64,000 nt of DNA from positions 248,001 to 312,000 of the forward strand of contig JABYQQ010000026.1 of NCBI GenBank assembly GCA_022605405.1, written 5' to 3'. Numbering within the stretch: position 1 is the stretch's first letter; each line of letters begins with the position of its first letter. Origin of the DNA: Earliella scabrosa (Eukaryota > Basidiomycota > Agaricomycetes > Polyporales > Polyporaceae). Below the pieces are notes generated by a model, which saw nothing but the letters and a program-made list of their open reading frames with translations, did not search any database and was not told the DNA's origin. Both the position numbers and the translations under genes were made by a program. Below, piece by piece: positions 44,080 through 55,003 of the stretch.

Positions 44080-45732
44080 AGTGAATAGGAATGACTTGGA
44101 GTAGTGGTATGAGTGTGCGGGTTCGAGAGTCGGTAAGTTGTGCTGCTCACCACCACGATGACGGAACCTCTTTTGAACCATACCCATCCAACTATCCACT
44201 TCGGAGTTCGAGGTGGCGTTGGCGACTGAGTACAGCCACATGACCAATCACAGAAGCCATACCCTACAAGAATAGCCTGGCTCGGGCACAGGCGGCATAG
44301 CCATCTCATCGAAATATTGCTGAAGTCACAGCATATCGACGTGCGGTCTCTCGATGGCGAAGTGGGTCCACCGGAACGCTGGACATGTCCCGACCGGCGA
44401 CCCGTACAACGTTCAGCGTTCAACCTGCATTAAACGTTCAATGCCGCCTCCATGAGGTCATGGTCTGCCGTGACCAAGGACCCCCCTCTCGACCATCAGC
44501 GCTCGGTATCAGCCATGAACTGACGTTCAGGACAGATGGCGAATCCTTGTGGATGTTACGAAGGCACCGTTGGCCCTCTCTCGCTGCTGATCGCGAAGAT
44601 CTGCAAGCATGTCTGTTTCAATACGAAAGTTGCAGGCACGAAACACGACGAATCGGATCCACTTCCAGTGTGTCCATGGAGTTCCATGGCTGGCAAATTC
44701 ACCGTCGGAATCGTACAACGACACATGGACCGAGGTTGGTTCAAGGCTCCAGAGCAAAACCACCATCATGTATGAATACAAGAGGGTTCAATGTTCTTGC
44801 TAGGAGAGTAAGGTGCCATGACCGTACGGAAGGGGAATCGGGATAGGGGACTCGAGTACCACGACGATGGCCAAGCCTGAGGACAAAGCGAGTAGCGCAC
44901 CAGATTATGAATGTCAAACGACGTCCTAACTCGCGTACACCATACGCGAGGGTTCTGCCACCCCGTAGGCTCGCAAGCCAGCCTTTAGTTCTCCACCCCG
45001 ACTCTTGCTCGCTCAACGACGCGTTGGACCGTTCACCTCGCCTACGCCGCATGATGACGATGTTGGGGATAGCTTGATCGTACGACGTCCGAAGTGTACG
45101 AGCAACTGCACATTCGTCACGAGGTCCCTGGGAGCACCGCAAGCGAAGTGGTTCGAGGCGAGGTTCAAGTTCGACGACGCGCGCAGTTCGACGTAGCTCG
45201 GATGAGAGACAGATTTCATAGGACATTCGGCGCAAACTGGATATGGACTTGTCGCAACAAGGAGAGGAGCCACTACGAGATTGGCGTGTGGATTCAAGTG
45301 GTGATGCGGTTCAAGAGACTGCACTCGGCCGAGCGCCTACTACACTTCGCCTCTGCGATGGCTCAGGGTCCAGGGAAGCTCAGCGATGGCTGCAGTGACT
45401 ATTCGCCAACGAACCCGACCTCACAACTATGCTTGCCGACAGACCATCTGCCAGCATCCGCTGTCATCTCAGCTAGCATGATTCAAAGACCGTAGCTATT
45501 ACATCATAACCTCCATCGGCTGGGATGCACAACGAGGAGGGCCCTACGTATCTCGTCTAACTCATGGTCACGCGGTACACGTACAGATTGCTCAGGCAAT
45601 GGAGCTCGTCAATCTATCAATCATAGCAAGGATTTTGAGTCATCTCCGTCAGTCGACGGGCAGCGAGCAACGGTCTCTCGTCAGCGAAGCCTGGCAAACG
45701 ACTGGCAATCGCTGCAGTTAACCTCGAGATCC
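44080..45732. other. 1.65-kb spacer between MDR copies B and C
   Basis: Longer than the A-B spacer. It holds overlapping open frames on both strands around 44740-45495, for example 45094-45495 (+) and 44741-45235 (-). None matches a family I know, and none can be preferred by splice signals. Possibly a decayed gene. Confidence 0.4.
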
Positions 45733-47085
45733 TTAGGGTGTCTCCTCGATGCGAACAACAAGCTTCTCCCCGCTAACCTGGTTGTTCTTCATACGCTCAC
45801 AGCCCTCCGGAATACCCGCCAATCCACCAGGCAGCACCTCAACCCGGTTCGGCTACAAGGTCTCGTCAGCTTCATCGCCCATCGCCCAAGAAACTCGACC
45901 CATGATAGTTGACTTACCACGATAACCCCCGTCTCGAGCCACTCGGTGAGCCTCATATAGATCTCCACGCCGAGAACCTTGTTCCCGGGCAGCTGGTAGC
46001 TCGCGAACGGCCGCGCGAGCTTCTTCGAGCCATTATCGCGCGCGATCTTCTCCTTCAAGACCGGGTCCGTGAACATCAAAGTCGAGACGAGTCCGCCTCC
46101 CGGCGCGAGCGCGTCGAACCCCATGTTCTGCGTCTCGGGGTCGCCGATCGAGTCGTACGCATATACGATCGGCTTGCCCCCGGTGATCTTCGGGAGCTCG
46201 GCGAGGATGTCTGTGATGGGGCGCGAGCGGTCGATGATGTGCGTCGCGCCGAGGGACTTGAGCCACGCTTCGTGCTTGAGCGAGGAGGTGGTGATGATTG
46301 GCGAGAAGCCTTGGAGCTTCGCCAACTGGATAGCTACAGATGTATAGTTTGTGTCAGCCTCGGGCGTTCGGATTCGCAGAAGGCGATAACGAGACGCCCA
46401 CCATACTGTCCGACAGAGGACGATCCTCCGATGATGAGTGCTGCCTGCCCGGCTAGCTTGGTTGTGCCGCCTTCTTCCCAGGGGGCTGGGAGGTCGATCG
46501 ACGACGCTTCGGGGTGATGCGCCCAAATTCCTGTCGTGACAGTCGCGAGGCAAAGCGGAACAGTTGCGGCCTGCTCGAAGGAGATGTTATCTGGAATCTA
46601 CGGAGCCCGGGGTGAGCATCGCAACACGCGCACGGTACGAAGCTGAGCTTCTGCACAAGCACGTACCTTGGCGACGTTCTCGGCGTGGACGAGCTTGTAT
46701 TCCTGGAACGACGCATCCTTCGGATCGAACCCGCCAGGGAAGAGGCTACAAGAGATAGGCGCGTCAACGTCCCGAACGACAAAACACACGCATATAGCGA
46801 CCGACTGGGCTGTACTCACACTTTGTCGCCCTTCTGGAACCCCTGGACCTCGGGACCGAGCTCCTCCACAACGCCCGCGCCGTCCAGCCCGCCAATGAAC
46901 GGGTACTGCGTGATGAACGGCGCGCCCCGACTCTGGATCTTCCAGTCCGCAGGATTGATTGCGGCGGTGACGACCTTGACGAGGATGTGGCCCGGGCCAG
47001 GAGTGGGCACAGGCCAGTCGGTGACGAGCTTCCAGGGCGCCTGCGGCTCGGGGACGATGAGTGCCTTCTGGGTCGACGGAGCCAT
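45733..47085 (-). CDS. MDR-superfamily NAD(P)H-dependent reductase, copy C
   Basis: Rightmost tandem copy. Start MAPSTQKALIVPEPQAPWKL at 47085, then HILVKVVTAAINPADWKIQS and YPFIGGLDGAGVVEELGPEV, followed by SFQEYKLVHAENVAKIPDNI and PLCLATVTTGIWAHHPEAS. The loop after WEEGG differs (TTKLAGQAALIIGG), leading into the Gly-rich GGSSSVGQY. The block LQGFSPIITTSSLKHEAWLK is conserved with A and B. YDSIGDPETQNMGFDALAPG, NKVLGVEIYMRLTEWLETGV and the final exon PNRVEVLPGGLAGIPEGCER, SGEKLVVRIEETP complete it. The nucleotide-binding and substrate-lid regions vary among the three copies, so substrate divergence is possible. A TTAAAAG element lies about 85 bases upstream of the start codon. Confidence 0.9.
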
Positions 47086-48159
47086 GGTTGTAAGTTGTTG
47101 TGAGTGCTGCCAAAGGGTGTTTGGAGGGAGATGTTGAGTGTTGTGGGGCCTCTTGCCGCTGCGCTCTTTTAACCCCGGGATTCGAAGTGGCGCGCGCGAT
47201 TCGTCACGGGCGCCTGCTGGCGGAGAACCCACATCGGACTTTCAGGTGGCTTATTGTGTGCCAGCCAGCAGCGGGTGCCATCAACGTCATAGGGAAGGAC
47301 ATGAGTAATGTCTGATAGGATACATCATCCGCTGATCGACATTACAGGTTAGCTTCGCGCGGGGAGACGTCCGATGGTTGGTCCGAAGTACGCTCCGGGC
47401 ATACGCAGGTGGACTGGAGATGCTGGTAGTCGAAGACAGTCAGTCGCGGGCTGTAGGATCGTGAGTCGAGGTCTACAGCCACGGTGTGCTCCTGACCGTC
47501 GCCATCAGCACCTTACGAGGTCTTGATCAACGGAAGAGGAAACGAGTTGGTGATGCCTTCTCCTCGGAACATATGGAGAAACAATCATTTGAAGGAATCA
47601 ACATGTCCTGCAATGATCCAAGGAAAGGTGATCATTTCAGAGCCTACGAGCGCGGACAAACAAGTCGTTCACAGCTCGTGTCGCTCATGGCGGGCATCCG
47701 ACATTGACAGTGCACTAGGAGTGATATGGCGAGCACTTGAGGTCAGCTCTCGTGCTCGTGCATTGCATTGCAATGTATGAACACTTACCACCTCAACAGG
47801 GACAAAAAGCTTGTTCCATGCTAGACTTCAGCAGGTCACCGTAGCAGATTGATGGCGCAACTTGAGTGTCCACCTTACCCCCTTACCTCCTTGACCACGA
47901 GTGGGGAATATACTTTTGGTTCGACGTGAGAAGGCGAGCGGCCACCATCGACCGCGCGGTGCACAACAGTGAGTCTTGAGACTGCACCGGCCACTCGACC
48001 AAGCAGCCGTAGGATAGAGACCTGGATCTATGTCTACCTGCATTAAACGCTGATAAGTTATGCACATACATATACACCTTGCCAGTCGTGAGGATCGTGA
48101 ATGCAACCCATGAAGCATAGCAAGCAAGCAAGAAACCGCCGTCGCCATCATGGTCTCCG
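47086..48159. other. Intergenic, no gene seen
   Basis: 5' flank of MDR copy C and 3' flank of the Msp1 gene. Only short, unconvincing frames. Confidence 0.5.
47166..47172 (-). promoter_or_regulatory. TATA-like element of MDR copy C
   Basis: Reads TTAAAAG on the minus strand, about 81-87 bases upstream of the ATG at 47085, the same distance as the TATAAAAG of copy A. Confidence 0.45.
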
Positions 48160-49724
48160 TCAGTCGACGGGTAGCGAACTTGTCCCGTCGAGCTGGAAGA
48201 AGTCGTCTATCGTCAGCGGACGCAGCTTGAAGCCCTGTAACGAGAAGTTATTAGCCACGCCATTGCGAGCGAACTCCGGATAGATAACGGGAGAAGATGA
48301 GATGAAAGAGAAGCGCACCTCTACTTGAGACTGCGCAAGCTTCTCTGGATCGTTGCCCGCTTCGCGCATGAACTCGCGCATGGGGAGCATCGCCGCGTTC
48401 CGACAGAGTTCCTTGAGGTCGGACCCGGATAGACCCTCGGATTGCTGCGCTAATAGGCGGATGGAGAAGTTGTCCGCGAGTGGCGTGTTCTTGAGCATCT
48501 GTGGAGGGGCAAGGAGGAAGAAGGCGGTACACGGAAGGTGTCAGGATGGACAAGGTCTGATGTGTATGCGGGAGACAATGGGACGCACGAGCGTGAGGAT
48601 CTTTTGCCGCTGGTCGACATCCGGAAGACCGACGGAAAATCGTTTCGGCATACGGCGAAGGATGGCGGAGTCAATATCGTTGGGGCGGTTCGTTGCTCCG
48701 AGGACCAATATCCGGTCGGTGCTCGAAGTCAAGCCATCCCACAGCCTGATGCGGAGTTGTGGAGTGAATTTGTAGGGAATGCAGCGGGTGACCGTTACGG
48801 GACTCACGTCATGAACTCTGCCTTCATCATGCCCGTCACCTCATGGTCGCCCTTTGTCCTCTCCCGCAAGAACGAGTCAATCTCGTCAATGAACACGATA
48901 CTTGGTTGCGTCTTCCGCGCTAACGAGAAGAGGCCGGCAACGAGCTTGTTCGACTCTCCATACCACTTGTTGGTCAATACCGAGGCAGCAATGTTGATGA
49001 ATGTCGCCTTCGACTCCTTCGCGAGAGCTTTCGCCAGCATGGTCTTGCCGCATCCGGGAGGGCCGAATAGTAGGACACCCTTCGGAGCGCCGAGGAGAGC
49101 GGAGGATGTGAAGAGATGGGGAAATTGGAGGGGGAAGATGACGGATTCGCGGAGGGAGGAGATGATTGGGTCAAGGCCACCGATATCTTGCGTGCGGACG
49201 CGTCAAGAGACGGGAATGGTGCGTTTGCAAATCCTCAGAATGATCACGTACCGGAAAACCCAACGTCTATATCGTCCGGATGGATCACTTCGGAGGCAAT
49301 TTGGCCTGCAGCAACATGAAGGAACAGCAGACGAGTAGGAGCGCAGACACGTACTCTCATATTCGTCCAGCTTCAAGTCCTTATGACCCAAGCTCTCCAG
49401 CGCCTTCAAGCTCTTCTGCTTCACCTCCTTCCTCTCCACCGGTGACATTGTGTCCATGACCCACTGATTGTCATGGCGAACGTATGAGGACGCGCCGTAG
49501 CATACGAAGGTAGAGACGTACTCTGAGTGTATAATACAGTGCTATCTTCACTTTTCATCAGCTCAGCTTCATCTCCAATGCTTGAACAACCCGACGTACC
49601 TGTGATGCCGCAAATATGGCCACTGCATCATGCCCAAGCGAAATGAGCAAGTGCTGCTGTAAGATCGACGCGGAACAGACTTACCATCCACAATCGCGCG
49701 CTTGGTGGTCGCGGATATCGCCAT
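48160..49724 (-). CDS. MSP1: Msp1/ATAD1 mitochondrial outer-membrane AAA ATPase
   Basis: Extracts mistargeted tail-anchored proteins from the mitochondrial outer membrane (also peroxisomes). Starts at 49724 with [20 protein letters not shown]. Splicing two short exons gives the N-terminal membrane anchor [20 protein letters not shown], followed by [20 protein letters not shown], the Msp1 linker that leads into the AAA domain. In the AAA domain: Walker [15 protein letters not shown] (about 49055), pore-loop segment [11 protein letters not shown], Walker [14 protein letters not shown], sensor-1 region [13 protein letters not shown], Arg finger LRRMPKRF, and sensor-2 [16 protein letters not shown]. 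The C-terminal helix is [14 protein letters not shown]. All catalytic residues are visible. About eight introns; exons 2 and 3 are only about 23 bases each. Start is supported by the intact anchor after splicing. Confidence 0.93.
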
Positions 49725-50639
49725 GTTGCCAAGATAGCGCGGAGAGGCTGCCTGTATTCGTCAGGCTGGCGTTGTTGAGACTGAGGACGGTGAAGGAGGG
49801 AGACGCATAAGACTGCGAAGCGCCCGGATCGGGCATAGTACTCGTGTGTCCGTCGGCAAATTCCGTACCCGAATGGGGCGTTACATAAGCGCCGCCTGAT
49901 CTCCTCGCATCCCTCATCTCCGAGTCGATTTCTTGCCATCATGCTCAACTCAACTCCTCGCCCTTCCAGCGTACTTCGGCGTTTTTGGCTTCCTCGTATG
50001 TCCGAATTAGCCTGATTGAGCTTCTCCACGGCACTACGGCAGACCGTGACGGTCGGTTTTTGTATTCAAACACCAATACTTTAAGTACTCTTGAGTCAGT
50101 GTCAAGCATATTCAAGTTCTCGTGCTCACGGACGCACGACATGAAGTGTCGCTACAGCGTCACTTACAATGCAATATGTGCTACACAACGGCAAGACTAC
50201 AAGGTATTCAAACTCAATAGATTAAGTAGTCGGCAGACCGGTGAAGCGACGCTGTCTAGGTGTCTGCACTCATTCGTGTCATTTCGTCATACCATCTCGT
50301 GCGCGAGTCCATCGTCTAGAGGATCCTCGCCGTGGATTGCATTGTGCAGGATCCGAATGGGGCCCGAGGATAGCCAACAGTGACGCATCAGACTCCCTAA
50401 GGTTATCCAGATATCCCGTAGCGCCACCGGATATCTGGCTACTGGCGCCGATGTCCTCAAAGCTTCGTGCTTGGAGCAGGCTCGTACAGTCTAGAGGACA
50501 AAAGCAAAAGGTGCGATTTATCCAGCTATTCTCTGTGATACTCTCTCGGACGATCTGTGGATATCCCGTGAGCATGCTGAAGACGTAAAAAGGCGGGATC
50601 GCCCCCCTCCATGTCCATCAACCAACACTTGCGCACATC
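49725..50639. other. Divergent spacer, no gene seen
   Basis: Contains the promoter of the Msp1 gene (-) and that of the small membrane-protein gene (+). Frames at 49985-50383 (+) and 49628-50029 (-) have no identifiable features. Confidence 0.45.
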
Positions 50640-51212
50640 ATGTCCACTTCATACAGCGCCGGAGCAGTCGACTTGGACATCAACGGCGGCAGCAATGGCA
50701 ACACTGTCAACGTCTGCTGCCCTGGAACTGGCGACGACAACACGATCCATAACCCACTGCCACTGATTCTAATAGGTGAGAAAACATCACTAACGTGCGC
50801 CGATTAAATTCACAGTTGATCTGCACTAGTGGTTTCATCTTTCCTCGTATTGTCCGCCTCCTTCATGGCTCTGTCATTTTCTGTGAGGCATCTCGCCAAT
50901 ACGATCAGTGCCAGTCGCCTCATCACCAACCACGCGAAGAGGCAAACTGACCTCGAGAGGGCCGAGCCCTATAGCGACACTGACACAACGGGTGCCGATC
51001 AAGAGGTACGTGAATGCTACTATGGCCAGTCTTCGGCTCATGGAGCTTAGGTCAGGTGGACTTGGGTGCAGAGCATCCTCGTTCGCTCTAGAGCGTGGTT
51101 GACCACAGTGTGGCTCGGAATGCTGGCCATGCTGGCCATGTGCGGTTGCTGTGTCTCGCCTGGAATAGAGCTCAACCTTCCCGTCCATTCTACGACTCGG
51201 CGCGAAGACTAG
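50640..51212 (+). CDS. Small two-span membrane protein, unknown
   Basis: Exon 1 (50640 to about 50775) encodes MSTSYSAGAVDLDINGGSNG, a Cys pair (NVCCPG) and the start of a helix (PLPLILI). A phase-1 intron (donor gtgaga, acceptor ctag) splits that helix. Exon 2 continues VVSSFLVLSASFMALSFSVR, then a charged segment LITNHAKRQTDLERAEPYSD, and ends at a gtacgt donor near 51006. Exon 3, in phase 0 from about 51053, reads VRWTWVQSILVRSRAWLTTV and a second helix WLGMLAMLAMCGCC before HSTTRREDstop at 51210-51212. If exon 3 is not used, the frame stops shortly after the donor (near 51048), giving a one-span form. Same intron placement as the genes at 11051, 13654, 51796 and 54464. Confidence 0.55.
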
Positions 51213-51795
51213 ACTTCCTCCGTCATCTGGTCAGTAGTCTCGTATTGTCTGACCTGTTCGCGACTTCGCTTGTGGCTAACCTTAGATTAGGCTTCAACAA
51301 AGTGGTCCACCAATGGTTCCCGGAGCGGGTTTGTCGAGACTTGAGTACACGTTTGCCACGACTGCACATGATCCCTGCTTCATCTCCTTACCTCAATACC
51401 CTCCACCCCTCATATTCCACTTTCTTAACTTTACCTATACTTTACGTCTTCGATGCTTTACTGCGAAGAGGCCGTTGAAAGTAGATACCGGAATTGGGCT
51501 TGAAATGACTATGTACGTTGATGAGGGCTCTCTGGCTACCCCATCATGAGACGCATGGAAGTGACAGCACCCATTAGTCCCAAGAGTATCGCCCAGCGTG
51601 CCTGTCATCTCTCATTGCAGGACCTCACCGAGCATTCTCATGATACGGAGGCCTACTCGTCTATAGGGATATCAATAACTTACAGACTGCGTACAGATCG
51701 CGAGACAACAGATACCAGTACACGTCCACATCTCGTACACCCGTCTACTACACAGTCCATGCTCATATCCTACACAACACACTTCCACCACTAGG
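51213..51795. other. Intergenic, convergent 3' ends
   Basis: Lies between the stops of a plus-strand and a minus-strand membrane-protein gene. No gene seen. Confidence 0.5.
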
Positions 51796-53219
51796 TCACA
51801 GCTTGAGAGGCTCCCTGGACAAAGAGTCATCGGTATGAACACTGAGGGTCTCCAGATCGCTCAAGATAGAATGTCCGTCCTCCGAATCGTCAGCGATGAC
51901 GAACACCCCCGGGTCCACCGTCACCGTACTAGCCAACGCCTCCCTCAACTGCCTAGACTCCCAGCTCCCGATATCCTGCTCGATCTGCTCTCGCAGGGTC
52001 GACACGATCGGAGAGACAGGCGGCGCGTCCGGTACCCTCTCCTCGGAGCCGGGACCCATCCCGCGACTGGAAGTCGCACGCGAATTCGAGATCTGTTTCG
52101 GAGTTGTGCAGGGCGAACCACGTGGAGTTGCGGTACCGCTACGAGTGGGGCGCGTCGGCGTCGTGGGAGCGCTCCCACCAGAAGCCTCGGAACCGCGCCT
52201 CGGGAGCTCAGGAAGATACGCAGGCGGAGGGGGATAGAGCGGCGGCGGCGTATGAGGCTCGCCCCCTAAAAATGGCGACGCGAGTCCGGGGGAGTGGGGG
52301 TAGTAGGGGTAGTACGGGAATTCGCCCTCGTTGGGCGACCAGGGCGAGATGAAGGCGTCTTTTGGGAACTTAGTTCCGCGGCTGGGGCTCGGGCTGGGGT
52401 ATGTTTCCTCGTTTGCCCAGTCGGAGTAGAGCGAGTCGTCCATCTGCTTGTAGTGTCGGTGGCTGCGGCTCGGAGGTGTTCGAGGAGAGAGGAAGTTGGA
52501 CGAGGTGGGGGTTGGAATCGGGGTCTCGGGAGGGTCTGAGTCTGAGAACAGGAAGACACGGCCCATGCGCTTGAGTGCGGGCGAGATGGGCGAGGGAGTA
52601 CCGGGGTAGCGCTTGCGGGGTGAGGGTAAGCTTGTGTTGAGATACAATGAACGCAGCGCTCTGCGTTCTCGGAGGGTGGGTCGTTGGTTTGGTGCGGAAG
52701 TGGACTCGGGTTGAGTGACGTTCTGTGTCTCGTCTGGAGCCCCCCTGCGAAGGAAGAAGGAACGCAGCCCGCTTTTGCCGCCTGTGCGGGTGTCTGGCGT
52801 AGCGTCCTTGACAGGAGTGGAGGGAGTGGAAAACGGATTCTTCAAAAAAGAGTGGCGCTTGGGTTTGCTCTTGACGAGCCCAAAGCAGTTGCGAAACGAG
52901 CGTGTGGGTTTCGGAGGGGGATTGAGAGTAGTGATGACGATGTCACGCGGCGGGGCCCGACGGCGGACGCGGCGCGCGTTCTTCCGACGGTTCTTGCACG
53001 GACAAGCCAGTATCTGGTAGCTGAGGATCAGGGTGAAAAAGCACACTGAGCACACCAAAACTGTCATCAGGATCAGACAAAACGGGAACAAGGCAGGGAA
53101 AGCGGGTGGTACGCACGGATGGCAAGCACCATACCCACGACCGTGTTCGTCGCGACCTTCGGGTTGGTGATCTCCGGCGGGCCATCGCGGGGGACAAACT
53201 CGCGGGGCACGACAACCAT
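51796..53219 (-). CDS. Single-pass membrane protein with long Ser/Pro-rich, PPxY-bearing tail
   Basis: Unknown function. Exon 1 (53219 to about 53113) encodes MVVVPREFVPRDGPPEITNP and the start of a helix (VVGMVLAI). A phase-1 intron ending near 53056 (gatgacag) joins LLVCSVCFFTLILSYQILAC, completing a strong transmembrane helix followed by PCKNRRKNARRVRRR. The cytosolic tail of about 390 residues is basic and Ser/Pro-rich with many SP/TP sites (SPRKRYPGTPSPISPALKRM), a motif HYKQMDDSLYSDWANEE, and PPLYPPPPAYLP, which holds two PPxY motifs. It ends with acidic VFVIADDSEDGHSILSDLET and SVHTDDSLSREPLKL. Without splicing, an in-frame ATG at 53091 would give a shorter protein whose first residues are intron-encoded. 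The SP/TP density suggests phosphorylation by CDK- or MAPK-type kinases (inference). Confidence 0.65.
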
Positions 53220-54463
53220 TGTCGTCAGCACCTCCGTGGCGAGAGTCTTGTCATGCCAGGTCGGGGGAGAGAGGTAGCCTCGAGGCGAGCAGCTTTAAGC
53301 AGGGTGCGGCCTTAATGCGGGTGCCGGCTGCGAGGTGCTGACTTCTGCACGTACGTACCATTGGTTCTTAACTTCGCTTAGCAGAAGACGGTGCATGCTT
53401 AATCATGGAGTGCTGCCCACGGACTGAATGGATTGCTGTCTGCGCAAGACGGGGAATTGCATGCTTAGTGCGGGATCTAGATCGAACAATGTCAACTAGA
53501 GGGTGACTAGACAGTTTTAACATCGCTTCAGTTCACGTTCGCTGTCAATGACGCAAGACTCACTGCAATGGAACCGCGGTAAATATCGCGCATCAGTCGG
53601 GGTGTGTACATTCTGCGTAGATCGTCGTCGGGGAGAGGGTTAGGCCGGATGAGCCGCGAAGCTTGAGCTTGCGTAGTCTATGAACCGAGGGGAATCGCAC
53701 CTATCTCCGCCAGCCGGAATTTGCACGGCTGATCGCGGCTGCTCATCGTGCGCCATGCATGCCTCCGTCAAGGTGGAACTTCAGCGCGAGCCCGAAGGTG
53801 GCTAAGCGGAGCATGATGAGAGTCCTAGCACGAGCCAGGCGTCTCCGAGGAGGCGCGCAATCGTTCGAACTTGCTCGGCGCGGGAAAAACGTCGAGCTCC
53901 CAGGCTCTCGTGGAACTGTTGCCACGAGTTATCACCGCCAGCGGGCCGACCCGGCGGCGCCCCGTCGTGTCGTGTACGCATCCAATGACTGCGTTCAGAA
54001 TCCGAGAGCGACATCGACCGCAACCTGTACTGGCCTGAACAGCACTAAGACGTCACAAAGAGCCTCGAGGGGGGCGCGTACGCCTCCAGCGGCGGCACAC
54101 CGTCGAAGAGAACAGGAACAGGAAGAAAGAAGGTGTATCGCACGGCGCAGCCACGGACAGGAATAGAGAATGCAGTACAACCAGTGCAGATGCAGTGAGG
54201 CGATGGATGAGGTATATGAATGATGATGTAGGGAGGAACTGGAAAGTGCAGCAATCATGAGTAGTCGTCATCGACATCGTATCTTCTACCGCCAGCCCAG
54301 CGGCGGCGACGCAGCCGCCGCTCTCGCCCTCCCCGCCTCCGCCCGCCCTCCGCCTCTCGCCCTCGTACGCTCTGTGCATGGGAATGGGCGAGATTAGGGT
54401 ATGATTCGATGGCCGCGACTCGTGCAGGGTATAGTGTTGGTGTTGTTGGGTGCGATGCCTCCG
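53220..54463. other. Intergenic, about 1.2 kb
   Basis: Upstream of the 51796-53219 gene and downstream of the 54464-55003 gene, both on the minus strand. The frame at 53759-54166 (+) lacks any motif. Presumably promoter plus 3' UTR. Confidence 0.45.
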
Positions 54464-55003
54464 CTACGAAGGACGGCCGCGCGAAGCGGGGGCCATCGTA
54501 TCTATGGGCGAGGACAGTGGACTCCCGTTCTCGCTGATGGATGCCTCGTACGGCGGCGGCGGATACTCGTAACGGGGAGGTGGATCCATCAGCGCCCTGG
54601 GCGGGCGGGACGTGACGGGCGACGAGAAGGGCGAGGGGGTCGCGCGGGGAGAGACCGTGTAGAGCGGGATAGGGAAGGTTTGGGCCGTCGGGCGGATTCG
54701 GTCCTGGAACCGTGCCCATAAGCCTATGTCACGACGGGGCGCACGGCCGGAGCGCGAGGTACTGGATCGCGGACGCCCCCGAACGTGGCCAACGTAGAAG
54801 AGACCACATAAGAGTGCGACGAGGAGCACTGTTTGGGATCTGTCAGCAGTGGCACGGGCTGATGATTGGTTGAGATGGCACTGACCGCCGAATACCACCC
54901 CGCCGACAATCACCTTCGTTTGGTGGGGATATGACGCAGACGCCTCGATGGATATAGCAGACGTAACGGTCCTGTTCAGACTCGCTGAAACCGTGTTCGC
55001 CAT
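54464..55003 (-). CDS. Small single-pass membrane protein with PPRY/PPPY tail
   Basis: Unknown function. The ATG at 55003 begins MANTVSASLNRTVTSAISIE, a short Ser/Thr-rich exposed N-terminus with a sequon (NRT). The helix VIVGGVVFG is interrupted by a phase-1 intron (about 54890 to 54832, donor gtcagt, acceptor acag) and resumes VLLVALLCGLFYVG. The intron is a multiple of three without a stop, so the unspliced frame also reads through, inserting about 20 residues into the helix. HVRGRPRSSTSRSGRAPRR is the basic stop-transfer. The tail has RATPSPFSSPVTSRPPRALM and then DPPPRYEYPPPPYEAS, with two overlapping PPxY motifs near the C-terminus. The longer frame starting at 55150 is less likely because it would put a basic, Pro-rich extension before the exposed N-terminus. 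Confidence 0.6.
   Translation of the reverse strand: MANTVSASLNRTVTSAISIEASASYPHQTKVIVGGVVFGGQCHLNQSSARATADRSQTVLLVALLCGLFYVGHVRGRPRSSTSRSGRAPRRDIGLWARFQDRIRPTAQTFPIPLYTVSPRATPSPFSSPVTSRPPRALMDPPPRYEYPPPPYEASISENGSPLSSPIDTMAPASRGRPS

Noticed and set aside
44741..45495. Overlapping open frames on both strands between MDR copies B and C
   Set aside because: Neither strand gives a recognisable protein or a consistent splice pattern, so no gene was called; noted as possible decayed sequence.
40838..47085. Secondary-metabolite gene cluster around the MDR reductases
   Set aside because: The stand-alone reductases are of the type found in such clusters, but no synthase, P450, transporter or regulator lies next to them; neighbours are an uncharacterised protein and Msp1.
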